Below, piece by piece: positions 53,737-62,652 of a stretch of 64,000 bases of DNA (position 1 is its first letter; every line of letters starts with the position of its first letter). Made by a program: the position numbers and the translations under genes. The stretch is taken from NCBI GenBank assembly GCA_910822395.1, contig OU365335.1, forward strand, positions 2,108,001 through 2,172,000, given 5' to 3'. Source of the stretch: Pseudoclavibacter triregionum (lineage in GTDB: Bacteria > Actinomycetota > Actinomycetes > Actinomycetales > Microbacteriaceae). The notes below the pieces were generated by a model. That model was not told the DNA's origin. It saw nothing but the letters and a program-made list of their open reading frames with translations, and ran no database searches.

Positions 53737-54056
53737 AGGTGCTTCACCCCGTCGGACTTCGTGTAGTACGTCGCGTGGCGGTACATCTTGCCCTGCGAGG
53801 ACTCGAAGAACGCGCCCTTCGCGTCGGGGTCGCTCGCCGTGATGGCGTCGGCCGGGACGACCCAGATCGAGACGCCCTCGTTGCGGCGGGTGTAGAGGTC
53901 GCGCGCGTTGCGGACGGCCATCGTGGCGTCCGGGGCGTGCAGCGAGCCGGCGTGGACGTGCGAGAGACCGCGCGACGACCGGACGAACACCTCCCAGAGC
54001 TGCCATTCGTTGCCCTGCGCGGGCTGGACGGCCTCGTTGCCGTTGGTTTCGCTCAT
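53733..54056 (-). CDS. paaB: 1,2-phenylacetyl-CoA epoxidase subunit PaaB
   Basis: 107 residues. Small ferredoxin-like subunit that bridges the PaaAC complex: WQLWEVFVRSSRGLSHVHAGSLHAPDATMAVRNARDLYTRR (in part) and VSIWVVPADAI. 168 bp separate it from paaA, a stretch that holds GC-rich self-complementary segments but no gene. Confidence 0.95.
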   Translation of the reverse strand: MSETNGNEAVQPAQGNEWQLWEVFVRSSRGLSHVHAGSLHAPDATMAVRNARDLYTRRNEGVSIWVVPADAITASDPDAKGAFFESSQGKMYRHATYYTKSDGVKHL

Positions 54057-54224
54057 GATTCGCTTTCTTCGACGCTGATGAGGAATCGGTGGTGAGGGTC
54101 GATGCCCCGGGCCGCTCGCTCGGCCGGCATCGCCGGATGCCGCCCCGGGCCGGCTGGCGCCGACCCGGAGCGGTCCGAGGTGATCAGGTGCCCGAAGTGA
54201 TTCGGCGGCGGAGGGTCGCGCCCG

Positions 54225-55208
<984 letters not shown>

Positions 55209-55260
55209 AGGTTTCTGCTCCTAGGGGTCGCGGCGCGGATGCGCTGCCTCGGAGAGCGGG

Positions 55261-55282
55261 AATTCCCGACCCTTCGTTCAGT
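55261..55282 (-). promoter_or_regulatory. Candidate PaaR operator upstream of paaA
   Basis: The minus strand 22-mer beginning ACTGAACG and ending GGGAATT matches 12 of 16 fixed positions of the C. glutamicum PaaR motif ACTNACCGNNCGNNCGGTNAGT as I remember it. It is 53 bp upstream of the paaA ATG. Confidence 0.4.
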
Positions 55283-55408
55283 ATTGGGGATCCGGCCGTG
55301 TCGCGTCAACCGCCGCGGATCGCGTGTCGCCGGAGCGCCTCGCGGGCCGCGCGGTTCTGGACGACTCGATAATCGCGCGCCCGCCTTGACACCGCCTGCG
55401 GAGATAGG

Positions 55409-55430
55409 ATTTCCTGCAGAAGCGGTCAGT
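55409..55430 (+). promoter_or_regulatory. Candidate PaaR half-site upstream of paaI
   Basis: The right half CGGTCAGT matches the PaaR motif exactly, the left half (ATTTCCTG) is weak. It sits 20 bp before the paaI start and just after TAGGAT (55405-55410), so it could block that promoter. Confidence 0.35.
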
Positions 55431-55450
55431 AAACGCACAAGGGAGTGTCT

Positions 55451-55960
55451 ATGACGAACGCATCCGCCGACGACGCGTCGGCCACGCAGCCGGCCCAGAG
55501 CACGACGCTCGAGGAGCTCGGCCGCGCCCACCGCATCCTCCGCGACGACTTCGCCTCGGAGTGGATGGGCATCCGCGTCAACCGGGCGGAATTCGGCGAC
55601 GCCGAGATCGAGATGGAGCTGCGCCGCGAGATGCTCAACGGCTTCGGCATCGCGCACGGCGGCATGATCTTCGCCTTCGCCGACACCGCGTTCGCGATCG
55701 CCTGCAACAACGCCGACGCCGAGGACACGGTCACCGTCGCCTCGGGGGTCGACATCAACTTCCTCCGCCCCGCGCAGCAGGGGCAGACGCTCACGGCGCG
55801 CGCGAAGGCGGTCCACGAGGGCCGCTCGGGCGTCTACGACATCACGATCACCGCCCAGGGTCCCGACGACGCCGAGCCGGTCGTCGTCGCGCTCTTCCGC
55901 GGCCGCAGCCGCACCATCCCCAAGCCCGGCTCGAACCCCAAGCCCTCGTCGAAGGCCTAG
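55451..55960 (+). CDS. paaI: Hydroxyphenylacetyl-CoA thioesterase PaaI
   Basis: 169 residues, hot-dog fold. Thioesterase that rescues CoA from dead-end pathway thioesters. Core motif NGFGIAHGGMIFAFADTAFAIACNN (HGG at 69-71 and Asp78 in FAD) and SGVDINFLRPAQQGQTLTARAKAV. ATG at 55451 chosen for its SD (AAGGGAG); a GTG at 55445 would overlap it. Divergent from paaA and upstream of paaK. Confidence 0.93.
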   Translation: MTNASADDASATQPAQSTTLEELGRAHRILRDDFASEWMGIRVNRAEFGDAEIEMELRREMLNGFGIAHGGMIFAFADTAFAIACNNADAEDTVTVASGVDINFLRPAQQGQTLTARAKAVHEGRSGVYDITITAQGPDDAEPVVVALFRGRSRTIPKPGSNPKPSSKA

Positions 55961-56116
55961 CCTCCGCCGATCCCGCCCGCGGTCGACGTCGTCGGCGGGC
56001 CAGGGCCCCCGCCCGCCAGGCCGCATCGTCGTCGATGCCGGCGCCAGCACCACCCCGCTCCCCCGGGCCCGCGCCGCGAGGCGTCCGCCCACCTCATCCG
56101 ATCGAGAGAGACGACG

Positions 56117-57445
56117 ATGTCGAACTACCCCTTCGAGTCCAAGCCCTTCAACCCTCACGAGCTCGACCCCGAGGAGACGATGAGCCGCGAGGAGCTCGAG
56201 GCCCTCCAGCTCGAGAAGCTCAAGTGGACCGTGGAGCACGCCTACGAGAACGTGCCCATGTACACGAAGAAGTTCGACGAGCACGGCGTGAAGCCGGAGG
56301 ACCTCCAGCAGCTCTCCGACCTCGCGAAGTTCCCCTTCACGACGAAGGAGGACCTCCGCCTCAACTACCCCTTCGGCACCTTCGCGGTCCCGATGGACCA
56401 GGTCGTCCGCATCCACGCCTCCTCGGGCACGACCGGCCGCCCCACGGTCGTCGGCTACACGAAGGGCGACCTCGACCGCTGGTCGACCGTCGTCGCGCGC
56501 TGCCTCCGCCTCTCGGGCGCGAAGCCCGGCGACATGGTGCAGAACTCGTACGGCTACGGCCTGTTCACCGGCGGGTTGGGCGCCCACTCCGGCATGGAGA
56601 AGCTCGGCATGACGGTCATCCCGATGTCGGGCGGCCAGACGGACCGCCAGATCCAGCTCATCCGCGACTTCAAGCCCCGCGTCATCACCTGCACGCCGAG
56701 CTACCTCCTCACGATCCTCGACGCGATGCGCCGCGGCGGCATGGACCCGCGCGACACCTCGCTCGAGGTCGCCGTCCTCGGCGCCGAGCCGTGGACCGAG
56801 GCCATGCGCGAGGAGATCGAGGAGGGCTTCGGCATCAAGGCCTGCGACATCTACGGCCTCTCCGAGGTCATGGGCCCCGGCGTCGCCGGCGAGTCGATCG
56901 AGCACCAGGACTCCTCCACCATCTGGGAGGACCACTTCCTCCCGGAGATCGTCGACAAGGACGACCTCGGCAAGGTGCTCCCGGACGGCGAGGAGGGCGA
57001 GCTCGTCTTCACCTCGCTCTCGAAGGAGGCCATGCCGGTCATCCGCTACCGCACGAAGGACCTCTCGGTCCTCCTCCCCGGCGACGCCCGCCCCTCGCAC
57101 CGCCGCATGCGCAAGGTCCGCGCCCGCACGGACGACATGATCATCCTCCGCGGCGTGAACGTGTTCCCCTCGCAGATCGAGGAGCTCGCGCTCCGCGTGG
57201 CCGAGCTCTCGCCGCACTTCCACCTCGAGCTCACGCGCCCCAAGCGCATGGACGAGCTCACGGTCGTCATCGAGCGCGACCCGAACACGCCCATGGAGGA
57301 GGCCGAGAAGGCCGCCGCGCGCCTGCAGCACGACATCAAGATCCAGGTCGGATCGACCGTGCGCATGCACGTCGTCGACCCGATGACGGTCGCCCGCTCC
57401 GAGGGCAAGATGAAGCGCGTCTTCGACTTCCGCGACCAGAAGTAG
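56117..57445 (+). CDS. paaK: Phenylacetate-CoA ligase
   Basis: 442 residues. ANL-superfamily AMP-forming enzyme that activates phenylacetate with CoA, the first pathway step. ATP loop HASSGTTGRPTVVGYT (SSGTTG at 102-107), GYGLFTGGLGAHSG, DIYGLSEVMGPGVA, RTDDMIILRGVNVFPSQIEE, and the C-terminal KRV region with the catalytic Lys near MKRVFDF. Length and motifs match PaaK. Follows paaI by 156 bp, precedes the TetR gene. Confidence 0.95.
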   Translation: MSNYPFESKPFNPHELDPEETMSREELEALQLEKLKWTVEHAYENVPMYTKKFDEHGVKPEDLQQLSDLAKFPFTTKEDLRLNYPFGTFAVPMDQVVRIHASSGTTGRPTVVGYTKGDLDRWSTVVARCLRLSGAKPGDMVQNSYGYGLFTGGLGAHSGMEKLGMTVIPMSGGQTDRQIQLIRDFKPRVITCTPSYLLTILDAMRRGGMDPRDTSLEVAVLGAEPWTEAMREEIEEGFGIKACDIYGLSEVMGPGVAGESIEHQDSSTIWEDHFLPEIVDKDDLGKVLPDGEEGELVFTSLSKEAMPVIRYRTKDLSVLLPGDARPSHRRMRKVRARTDDMIILRGVNVFPSQIEELALRVAELSPHFHLELTRPKRMDELTVVIERDPNTPMEEAEKAAARLQHDIKIQVGSTVRMHVVDPMTVARSEGKMKRVFDFRDQK

Positions 57446-57500
57446 CGTGTCGAACTACGAGGGCCACCTCCCGGTCGGCGGGCGGCTAGGCTCGGTGTCC

Positions 57501-58124
57501 ATGTCCGCCCGTCGCCCGATCGCGCCCGCGCCCCGCCGCGGCCGTCCGGGCTACGACCAGGAGGCGGTCGTCGCGGCCGCCGTGGAGCTCTTCAACCGCC
57601 ACGGCTACGACGCCACCTCGATGGGGATGCTCGCGGAGCGCCTCGGCATCTCGAAGTCGGCCATCTACCACCACGTGCCCGGCAAGGAGCAGCTGCTCGA
57701 GGTCGCCCTCGAGCGCGCCCTCGCCGGGCTCGAGGCGGTGCTCGACCATCCGGCCGCGCGGGATCGCTCGATCGACGAGCGGCTCGAGTTCGTGCTGCGC
57801 GCCACGGTGGGCGTGCTCGTCGACGAGCTGCCGAACGTGACGCTGCTGCTGCGCCTCCGCGGCAACACCGACATGGAGCGGCAGGCGCTCGAGCGCCGGC
57901 GCGCCTTCGATCGCGCGATCACGGCGCTCGTGCAGGAGGCCGAGGCGGAGGGCGTCCTCCGCGGCGACCTCGACCCGCGCGTCGTGACGCGGCTCGTCTT
58001 CGGCATGATCAACTCGATCACCGAGTGGTACAAGCCGGACGGGCCGCTGCGGCGCGAGGAGCTCGGCGACTCGATCGTCGCGCTCGTCATGGGCGGGCTG
58101 CGCCCGCGCTCGGACCGAAGCTAA
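57501..58124 (+). CDS. paaR: TetR family regulator of the paa genes (PaaR-like)
   Basis: 207 residues. HTH of TetR type: RPGYDQEAVVAAAVELFNRHGYDATSMGMLAERLGISKSAIYHHVPGKEQLLEVAL (in part, residues 17-70). The C-terminal domain (TetR_C_33-like, DELPNVTLLLRLRGNTDMERQALERRRAFDR) fits the regulator of phenylacetate genes in actinobacteria. The start is ATG 57501, 8 nt behind TAGGCT (57487-57492), rather than an in-frame upstream start at 57447. It probably represses the divergent paa operons until phenylacetyl-CoA binds. Confidence 0.8.
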   Translation: MSARRPIAPAPRRGRPGYDQEAVVAAAVELFNRHGYDATSMGMLAERLGISKSAIYHHVPGKEQLLEVALERALAGLEAVLDHPAARDRSIDERLEFVLRATVGVLVDELPNVTLLLRLRGNTDMERQALERRRAFDRAITALVQEAEAEGVLRGDLDPRVVTRLVFGMINSITEWYKPDGPLRREELGDSIVALVMGGLRPRSDRS

Positions 58125-58224
58125 CACTATCGGCTACAGACGATACCCCAGGCATCCCTTTTCTTTCCTTCAACAGCAACGCTCACGACATGCGATATGC
58201 GCTTTGCGGCGATACCATGACCGC

Positions 58225-58767
58225 ATGAGCAGACACTCTTCCCCACGCCCCCGTCGCCCCGGACGCATCATTGCGATGGCGGTCGCCGCGGTATGCATCA
58301 TTGCGGTGGGGATCGCCGTCGTTTTCCTCGATCAATCCGCTCAACGCATTCTGGATGCCCAGGATGCTGATTCAGCTCAGGAGGCGACCGCTTCCACACC
58401 TGCAACCCAGCCGCCCGCCACGGACAATGAGCCACCCGCGGTCTACCGGACCGGTGAGACGTTCCAAGTCGGGCTCGTCACCCTCACAGTCAATAGCGTT
58501 GAAGTGCTTGACCAGATCGAGACAATCCAAGGTGGCCCTCTCCTGCCGCCCAGTGGAGGTACCCTCGTCCTGGTACGTATGTCATACTCGAACGAAAAGA
58601 ATCAAGTCGATCTTTCGTGCGCTGGCGGCGAAGTGTACTTTGAGTTCTTCGACACCGCGAAGCGAGAAATTGCGCCAATTTTTGAGACGCACAGGATCCC
58701 CGGAAATCCTCCTTGCAACGATTGGCTACTCCCTGGCCAATCCGGCTCATCGCGAATGAGAGTGTAG
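58225..58767 (+). pseudogene. Secreted DUF4352-like protein, C-terminus cut by the IS
   Basis: 180 codons from ATG 58225, which lies 6 nt behind TACCAT (leaderless). Transmembrane/signal segment (RIIAMAVAAVCIIAVGIAVVF), a Thr/Pro/Ala linker, then a beta-rich DUF4352-type immunoglobulin-like domain (TGETFQVGLVTLTVNSVEVLDQI ... LVLVRMSYSN ... NDWLLPGQSG). The last six residues before the stop are coded by the IS left end, so the native C-terminus is lost. Base use is lower in GC than the neighbours, suggesting acquired DNA. Confidence 0.65.
58744..58767 (+). repeat. IS left inverted repeat
   Basis: 24 bp beginning GGCTCATCG and ending GAGTGTAG; contains the transposase stop and the last codons of the truncated DUF4352-like frame. 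Confidence 0.75.
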
Positions 58768-60057
58768 GAGCGGTCTGAATCCGCCGGCTTCGAGGAGCGA
58801 TCTGGCGACGTAGTGCGTGAGGTTCCGGAAGCCGAGGGCGGAACCGCGAAGGTGCTCGAGCCGGCCGTTGATGGCCTCCGTTGGGCCGTTGCTCGTTCCG
58901 GGGCGGTCGAAGAACGCGAGGATGTCCGCGGCGCGCTGCTTCAGCGTGCGGCCGAGGCGACGGACCTCTTTGAGCAGCGCGGGGACGCCGTTGCTGACAG
59001 AGTCGATCACCGCCCGCATCATCTCCTTCGCCTTGTTCTTGTCGGGTTCGCGGTAGGCGGCGACGATGCGCTGGTAGATGCCCCAGGTCGCTTCGACCTC
59101 GACGTGCTCCTCGGCGGCGAATACCGCGTCGAGCCGGATCCGCTGCTTCTCGGTGAGCAGGTCCGCGCCGGTGTGGAGGGTGCGGCGGACCCCGTAGAGC
59201 GGGTCGCCGGCGTGACCGCGGTGCCCGAGGGTGTCTTGCTGGACGCGCTGCCGGGTCCGGTCCAGGGCGTCGCCGGCGAGGCGGACGACGTGGAACGGGT
59301 CCATCACCGGGACCGCGTCGGGGAGCTGTTCGGCCGCGGCGGTCTTGAAGCCGCTGAACCCGTCCATCGCGACCACCTCGATCGCCTTCGACCAGTCCTT
59401 GGGTCGGGCGGCGAGCCACTGCTTGAACACCTGCTTCGAGCGGCCCTCGACCATGTCCAGCAGCCTGGCCGGGCCCGTCTTGTTCCTCGCGGGGGTGAGG
59501 TCGATGATCACCGTCACGTACTTGTCGCCGAGGCGGGTGTGTCGCCAGACGTGCTCGTCGACGCCGATCGTGGTCACCCCGTCGAACCTCGCCGGATCGT
59601 CGATGAGCCGCCGCTTGCCCTCGGCGAGGATCGCGGTGTTCGCGGTGTGCCAGGACACCCCGAGGCCTGCTGCGGCTCGGGTGACGGTGAGGTGGTCGAC
59701 CACGATCGCGGTGAGTGCCCACGCGATCCCGCCGCGGGAGATCTTCGCCCGCGGCGCCGCAGCCTTCGTCGTGTCCTGCCGCCACGTGCGCCGGCAGTGT
59801 CCGCACCGGTAGCGGCGCACGCGGACCAGCAGCGTCGTCGGCCGATGCCCGAACGGCTCGTGCGCGAGCGGCCGGGTCACCGTGTCACGCGGCACACCCT
59901 CAGCGCCGCACTTCCGACACCACGGGTCGTCGTCGACGACGCGGCACTCCAGCACCGCCCGATCAGGCTCGAGCAGCTGCCCGACGGCTTGAAGGCCGAG
60001 CTCGTCAAGACGGCAGAACGTGGTCAGGTCAGGGGTCGCGAACGTAGGGTGGTGCAA
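58747..60057 (-). CDS. ISL3 family transposase
   Basis: 436 residues. N-terminal zinc-finger region (CRVVDDDPWCRKCGAEGVP ... YRCGHCRRTW), HTH (ALTAIVVDHLTVTRAAAGLGVSWHTA), then the DDE core: IGVDEHVWRHTRLGDKYVTVIIDL (first Asp), VAMDGFSGFKTA (second Asp) and the C-terminal GPTEAINGRLEHLRGSALGFRN (Glu). Length and order fit ISL3 (IS1096/IS1165 type). The start codon is TTG at 60057. The frame looks intact, so it may be active. Confidence 0.93.
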   Translation of the reverse strand: MHHPTFATPDLTTFCRLDELGLQAVGQLLEPDRAVLECRVVDDDPWCRKCGAEGVPRDTVTRPLAHEPFGHRPTTLLVRVRRYRCGHCRRTWRQDTTKAAAPRAKISRGGIAWALTAIVVDHLTVTRAAAGLGVSWHTANTAILAEGKRRLIDDPARFDGVTTIGVDEHVWRHTRLGDKYVTVIIDLTPARNKTGPARLLDMVEGRSKQVFKQWLAARPKDWSKAIEVVAMDGFSGFKTAAAEQLPDAVPVMDPFHVVRLAGDALDRTRQRVQQDTLGHRGHAGDPLYGVRRTLHTGADLLTEKQRIRLDAVFAAEEHVEVEATWGIYQRIVAAYREPDKNKAKEMMRAVIDSVSNGVPALLKEVRRLGRTLKQRAADILAFFDRPGTSNGPTEAINGRLEHLRGSALGFRNLTHYVARSLLEAGGFRPLLHSHSR

Positions 60058-60144
60058 GTCGAGGTCTTCCGGCGGTCGGTGAGCGTGAGAACTTCCATCC
60101 TGGAAGACCTCGACGCCTATCCGCGAACCAGCCGGCGGTCCCGG

Positions 60145-60168
60145 CTACACCCTCAACTACGAAGAGCC
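60145..60168 (-). repeat. IS right inverted repeat
   Basis: On the minus strand 24 bp beginning GGCTCTTCG and ending GGGTGTAG, matching the left repeat at 18 positions. Confidence 0.75.
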
Positions 60169-60169
60169 G

Positions 60170-61099
60170 CAAAACCTACTTCACGCTGACCGCATGCACC
60201 GCAAGGCCGAGATTTTCTACCGCGAATCGGGCGGTCGACGCATCTTCAAACGAAACCCGGATGGCTCCAAAAAGACCTGGGACCTGAGCCAGTGCCTGAA
60301 GCACGAGTTCAAGGACAACGACCCGATCAGAGCAAACGTCGAGGTCTTTATCGGACTGCGAAACCACGTCGAACACCGCTTCCAGGATTCTGTATTGGTG
60401 GCGACCGCAGCCGAAGCGCACGCTTGCATCATCAACTTCGAGGCAGAACTGGTCCGAAGGTTTGGCCCCCGTGAGCTGCTGGGCTCCGAACTGAAGTTCC
60501 CGGTCTTCGTGCAGTCCCTCAGCCCGTCGAGATACGAGGAGCAACGCAACCTCCGACGTGGACTGCCCGCTACCGTCTCGAACTTCATCACCGAGTTCCA
60601 AGTCGGCCTGCCGGAGGACATCCGAAGCGATGAGCGATTCGCCTACCGACTCCTCTTGCTTCCGATGAAGGGGCCAAAGACGGAGGCGGACCTCGCGCTC
60701 AACTTCGTTCGCCAGGACGACCTTAGCGAGGAAGAGCTTCAGGCGCTCCTCGGGCAAGACGGCAGCGTGATCGTGGCGGAGAAGTACCGAGAGGCGATCC
60801 ACGGTGACGAGATGCTCCCCAAGGCAGCCGCGGCGGCCGTGGAGGAGCGTATCGCCTTCAAGTTCAGCGTCAATGACTTCACGGTTGTCCGAAAAGCCTG
60901 GCAGATCGGCCCAGCGAAGAGTGGTGACAAGGAGCAGCTGTCGAAATCGGACGGCTACTGCCTCTACTCGCCCGCCTTCAAGCAGTTCGTCTATCGCCCG
61001 AAACTCGTGGACCGGATGGTCGATGCCGTGTATACCGCAGAGAAGTACCAAGCCCTACTAGGCCGTCTACCTACCGTGAAAGAGTCGGCGCAGACGTGA
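60170..61099 (+). pseudogene. DUF3644-like (HEPN-type) protein, N-terminus cut by the IS
   Basis: The frame runs unbroken out of the IS right end; the first ATG is 60194 (MHRKAEIFYRESGGRR). The visible ~300 residues resemble DUF3644: YRESGGRRIFKRNPDG, KTWDLSQCLKHEFKDNDPIRANVEVFIGLRNHVEHRFQDS (in part) with the R-N-x-x-x-H (RNHVEH) HEPN-type motif, then a unique helical region. The normal N-terminal helix before NLLHA is missing, so the IS replaced it. DUF3644 proteins occur in mobile islands and some are near defence genes. GC is lower than in the surrounding core. A restart at 60194 might still give a protein. Confidence 0.6.
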
Positions 61100-61135
61100 A
61101 GGCTACAACGGTGACTTCGCGCTCGGGACTTCTCG

Positions 61136-61423
61136 TCAGTCTTTCGTAGCCCGTGTCTTCACCCACACCGTGCCACGGTGAACCCCGAACTGCTTCGCAA
61201 TGGCGTTCACGCTGACGCCGCGCTCACGGGCTGTTCTCATAGCGTCCACTTCGCTGTCCGTGAGCCGTGTTCGAGGTCGTTTCTTTGGTTCCGCCGACGC
61301 CCCGATGAGGGCGTCATCAGCCTCGCCCTCGGAGTCGGCATCGTCGAAAGACCCTTGATTCCACGCGGAAACGAGCTTCTGAACCCGTGGTCGCCTGTTC
61401 CCGTAGTGCTCCGTTGCGCCCAC
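61136..61423 (-). CDS. Small HTH protein (resolvase C-terminal type)
   Basis: 95 residues from GTG 61423, preceded by GGAGAAGGA; the longer in-frame ORF back to 61513 passes through a terminator-like hairpin, so I do not use it. A basic, acidic-patched linker (SFDDADSEGEADDALIG) is followed by PKKRPRTRLTDSEVDAMRTARERGVSVNAIAKQFGVHRGTVWVKTR (in part), a Hin/resolvase-style HTH. Either a small regulator or the remnant of a serine recombinase. Convergent with the DUF3644-like gene in the same island. Confidence 0.55.
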   Translation of the reverse strand: MGATEHYGNRRPRVQKLVSAWNQGSFDDADSEGEADDALIGASAEPKKRPRTRLTDSEVDAMRTARERGVSVNAIAKQFGVHRGTVWVKTRATKD

Positions 61424-61433
61424 TCCTTCTCCG

Positions 61434-61470
61434 GATGCCCCCGGGTGCGATGCGTCGCCCCGGGGGCATC
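61434..61470. terminator. Hairpin at the island edge
   Basis: 12-bp perfect stem GATGCCCCCGGG / CCCGGGGGCATC with a 13-nt loop. Lies upstream of the HTH gene and before the IdeR-boxed promoter, so probably an insulator terminator. Confidence 0.6.
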
Positions 61471-61505
61471 TCGCATGTCGGGCCGGCTTGACGCCGGGCA
61501 TCAGG

Positions 61506-61524
61506 TTAGGCAAGCCTTACCTGG
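61506..61524 (+). promoter_or_regulatory. IdeR/DtxR iron box
   Basis: TTAGGCAAGCCTTACCTGG matches 14 of 19 positions of the DtxR/IdeR consensus (TTAGGTTAGSCTAACCTAA). It is 13 bp upstream of the siderophore-interacting protein ATG and would repress it when iron is plentiful. Confidence 0.8.
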
Positions 61525-61537
61525 GCGAAGGGACGAC

Positions 61538-62338
61538 ATGAGCAACATCACGGTGACGCATTCGGCGTCGGGACTCGTGCAGGCCGAGGTCGTGCGCGCG
61601 GAGCGCATCACGCCGCACATGATGCGGGTCACGTTCGGCGGCGACGATCTCGCCCGGTTCGAGTTCCGCGGGTTCGACCAGTGGTTCCGCCTGGCGCTGC
61701 CGGTGCGCGGCGAGGAGGCGCTCGCGCGGCTGCCGCACCGCTTCGGCATGGGCGGGACGCTCAAGTGGCTCGCGATGGGCAAGGAGCACCGGCCCGTCAT
61801 CCGCAACTACACCGTGCGCGACTTCCGGCCCGAGGTGCGCGAGCTCGACGTGGACTTCGTCGTGCACGGCGACGACGGCATCGCGGGGCCGTGGGCCCAG
61901 CGCGCGGAACCGGGGGAGCGCGTTGCGTTCATCGATCAGGGCTGCGGCTGGCGGGGCCTGCCGAGCGACTGGCAGCTCATCGTCGCCGACGAGAGCGGGC
62001 TGCCCGCCGCGCTGGGGATCCTCCGCGACCTGCCGCGCGACGCGCGCGGCCACGCCGTCATCGAGCTCTTCGACGATCGCGACCGGCAGGACGTCGAGGC
62101 CCCGGCCGGCGTGACGGTGCACTGGCTGGTGCGGGATCCCGCCGCCGCGCCCGGGGAGCGCGCGCTGCCGTTCCTGCGCGAGCTCGAGCTGCCGGACGGC
62201 GTGCCGTACGCGTTCGTGGTCGGCGAGCAGGCGCTCGCCAGCGGCGCGCGCCGGCATCTCGTGAAGGACCGCGGCATCGATCGACGCCAGGTGACGTTCT
62301 CGGGGTACTGGAAGCGGGGGGCGGCGACGATCGGCTGA
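61538..62338 (+). CDS. Siderophore-interacting protein (FAD-dependent ferric reductase)
   Basis: 266 residues, SIP/ViuB family. FAD-binding domain with RNYTVRDFRPEVRELDVDFVVHG (RxYTxR flavin motif), GPWAQRAEPGERVAFIDQG, then the NAD(P)H domain LIVADESGLPAALGILRDLP and a C-terminal ERR-like VTFSGYWKRG. It reduces ferric siderophores in the cytoplasm to release iron. The start ATG has only a weak SD; an IdeR box overlaps the promoter (61506-61524), consistent with iron control. Confidence 0.93.
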   Translation: MSNITVTHSASGLVQAEVVRAERITPHMMRVTFGGDDLARFEFRGFDQWFRLALPVRGEEALARLPHRFGMGGTLKWLAMGKEHRPVIRNYTVRDFRPEVRELDVDFVVHGDDGIAGPWAQRAEPGERVAFIDQGCGWRGLPSDWQLIVADESGLPAALGILRDLPRDARGHAVIELFDDRDRQDVEAPAGVTVHWLVRDPAAAPGERALPFLRELELPDGVPYAFVVGEQALASGARRHLVKDRGIDRRQVTFSGYWKRGAATIG

Positions 62339-62453
62339 TGGTCGCCGAGACGCGCCCGAGATGCGATCCCGGTTTGGATGATCGGCGGTTGTCGCCTCGA
62401 GTGCAGGGACTCCTTTTCGGAGGATCTCGGCATGCGGGTATTCGATCCCCCGC

Positions 62454-62523
62454 GGTGGCGTGGCCGAGTGGCTAGGCAACGCCTGCAAAGCCGTGTACAC
62501 GGGTTCGAATCCCGTCGCCACCT
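62454..62523 (+). tRNA. tRNA-Cys (GCA), one base short in the anticodon stem
   Basis: Acceptor GGTGGCG / CGCCACC intact, D arm GCCG..GGC, T arm CGGGTTCGAATCCCG intact. Anticodon loop CTGCAAA carries GCA. The 5' anticodon stem reads AACGC against 3' GCCGT, whereas the usual ACGGC would pair, so one G is missing (length 70 nt). The tRNA would fold poorly as written. Confidence 0.9.
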
Positions 62524-62548
62524 CGCTGAAATTGAACAGCTCATTTGA

Positions 62549-62620
62549 GCGCGATTGGCGCAGCGGTAGCGCGCTTCCCTGACACGGAAGAGGTCACTGG
62601 TTCGATCCCAGTATCGCGCA
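62549..62620 (+). tRNA. tRNA-Val (GAC)
   Basis: 72 nt plus genomically encoded CCA (62621-62623). Acceptor GCGCGAT / ATCGCGC, anticodon arm CTTCC / CTGACAC / GGAAG with GAC, T arm CTGGTTCGATCCCAG. All pairs good. 25 nt after tRNA-Cys, same strand, same transcript. Confidence 0.96.
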
Positions 62621-62628
62621 CCACCCGT

Positions 62629-62652
62629 AAGGCCCCGGTTCGCCGGGGCTTT
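62629..62652 (+). terminator. Intrinsic terminator of the tRNA-Cys/tRNA-Val transcript
   Basis: Ten-pair stem (one G-T) with TTCG tetraloop, AAGGCCCCGG / CCGGGGCTTT, then a T-rich CTCGTTTC, 6 nt after the CCA of tRNA-Val. Confidence 0.8.

Larger units (their letters stand above)
58744..60168. mobile_element. ISL3-family insertion sequence, 1425 bp
   Basis: Bounded by imperfect 24-bp terminal inverted repeats at 58744-58767 and 60145-60168 (18 of 24 identical, both starting GGCTC and containing TGAG.GTGTAG). One transposase gene on the minus strand ends inside the left repeat. Flanking octamers are GCCAATCC (58736-58743) and GCAAAACC (60169-60176), 6 of 8 alike, so no exact target duplication. 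Noncoding 60058-60144 has an inverted repeat GTCGAGGTCTTCC / GGAAGACCTCGAC. Confidence 0.85.

Noticed and set aside
58813-60189. Long plus-strand frame over the IS
   Set aside because: Antisense to the ISL3 transposase, which has all DDE motifs; the plus-strand product has no recognisable domain.
62377-62453. Possible tRNA remnant before tRNA-Cys (TTCGATCCCCC)
   Set aside because: Only a T-loop-like string without acceptor or anticodon arms; chance resemblance cannot be excluded.
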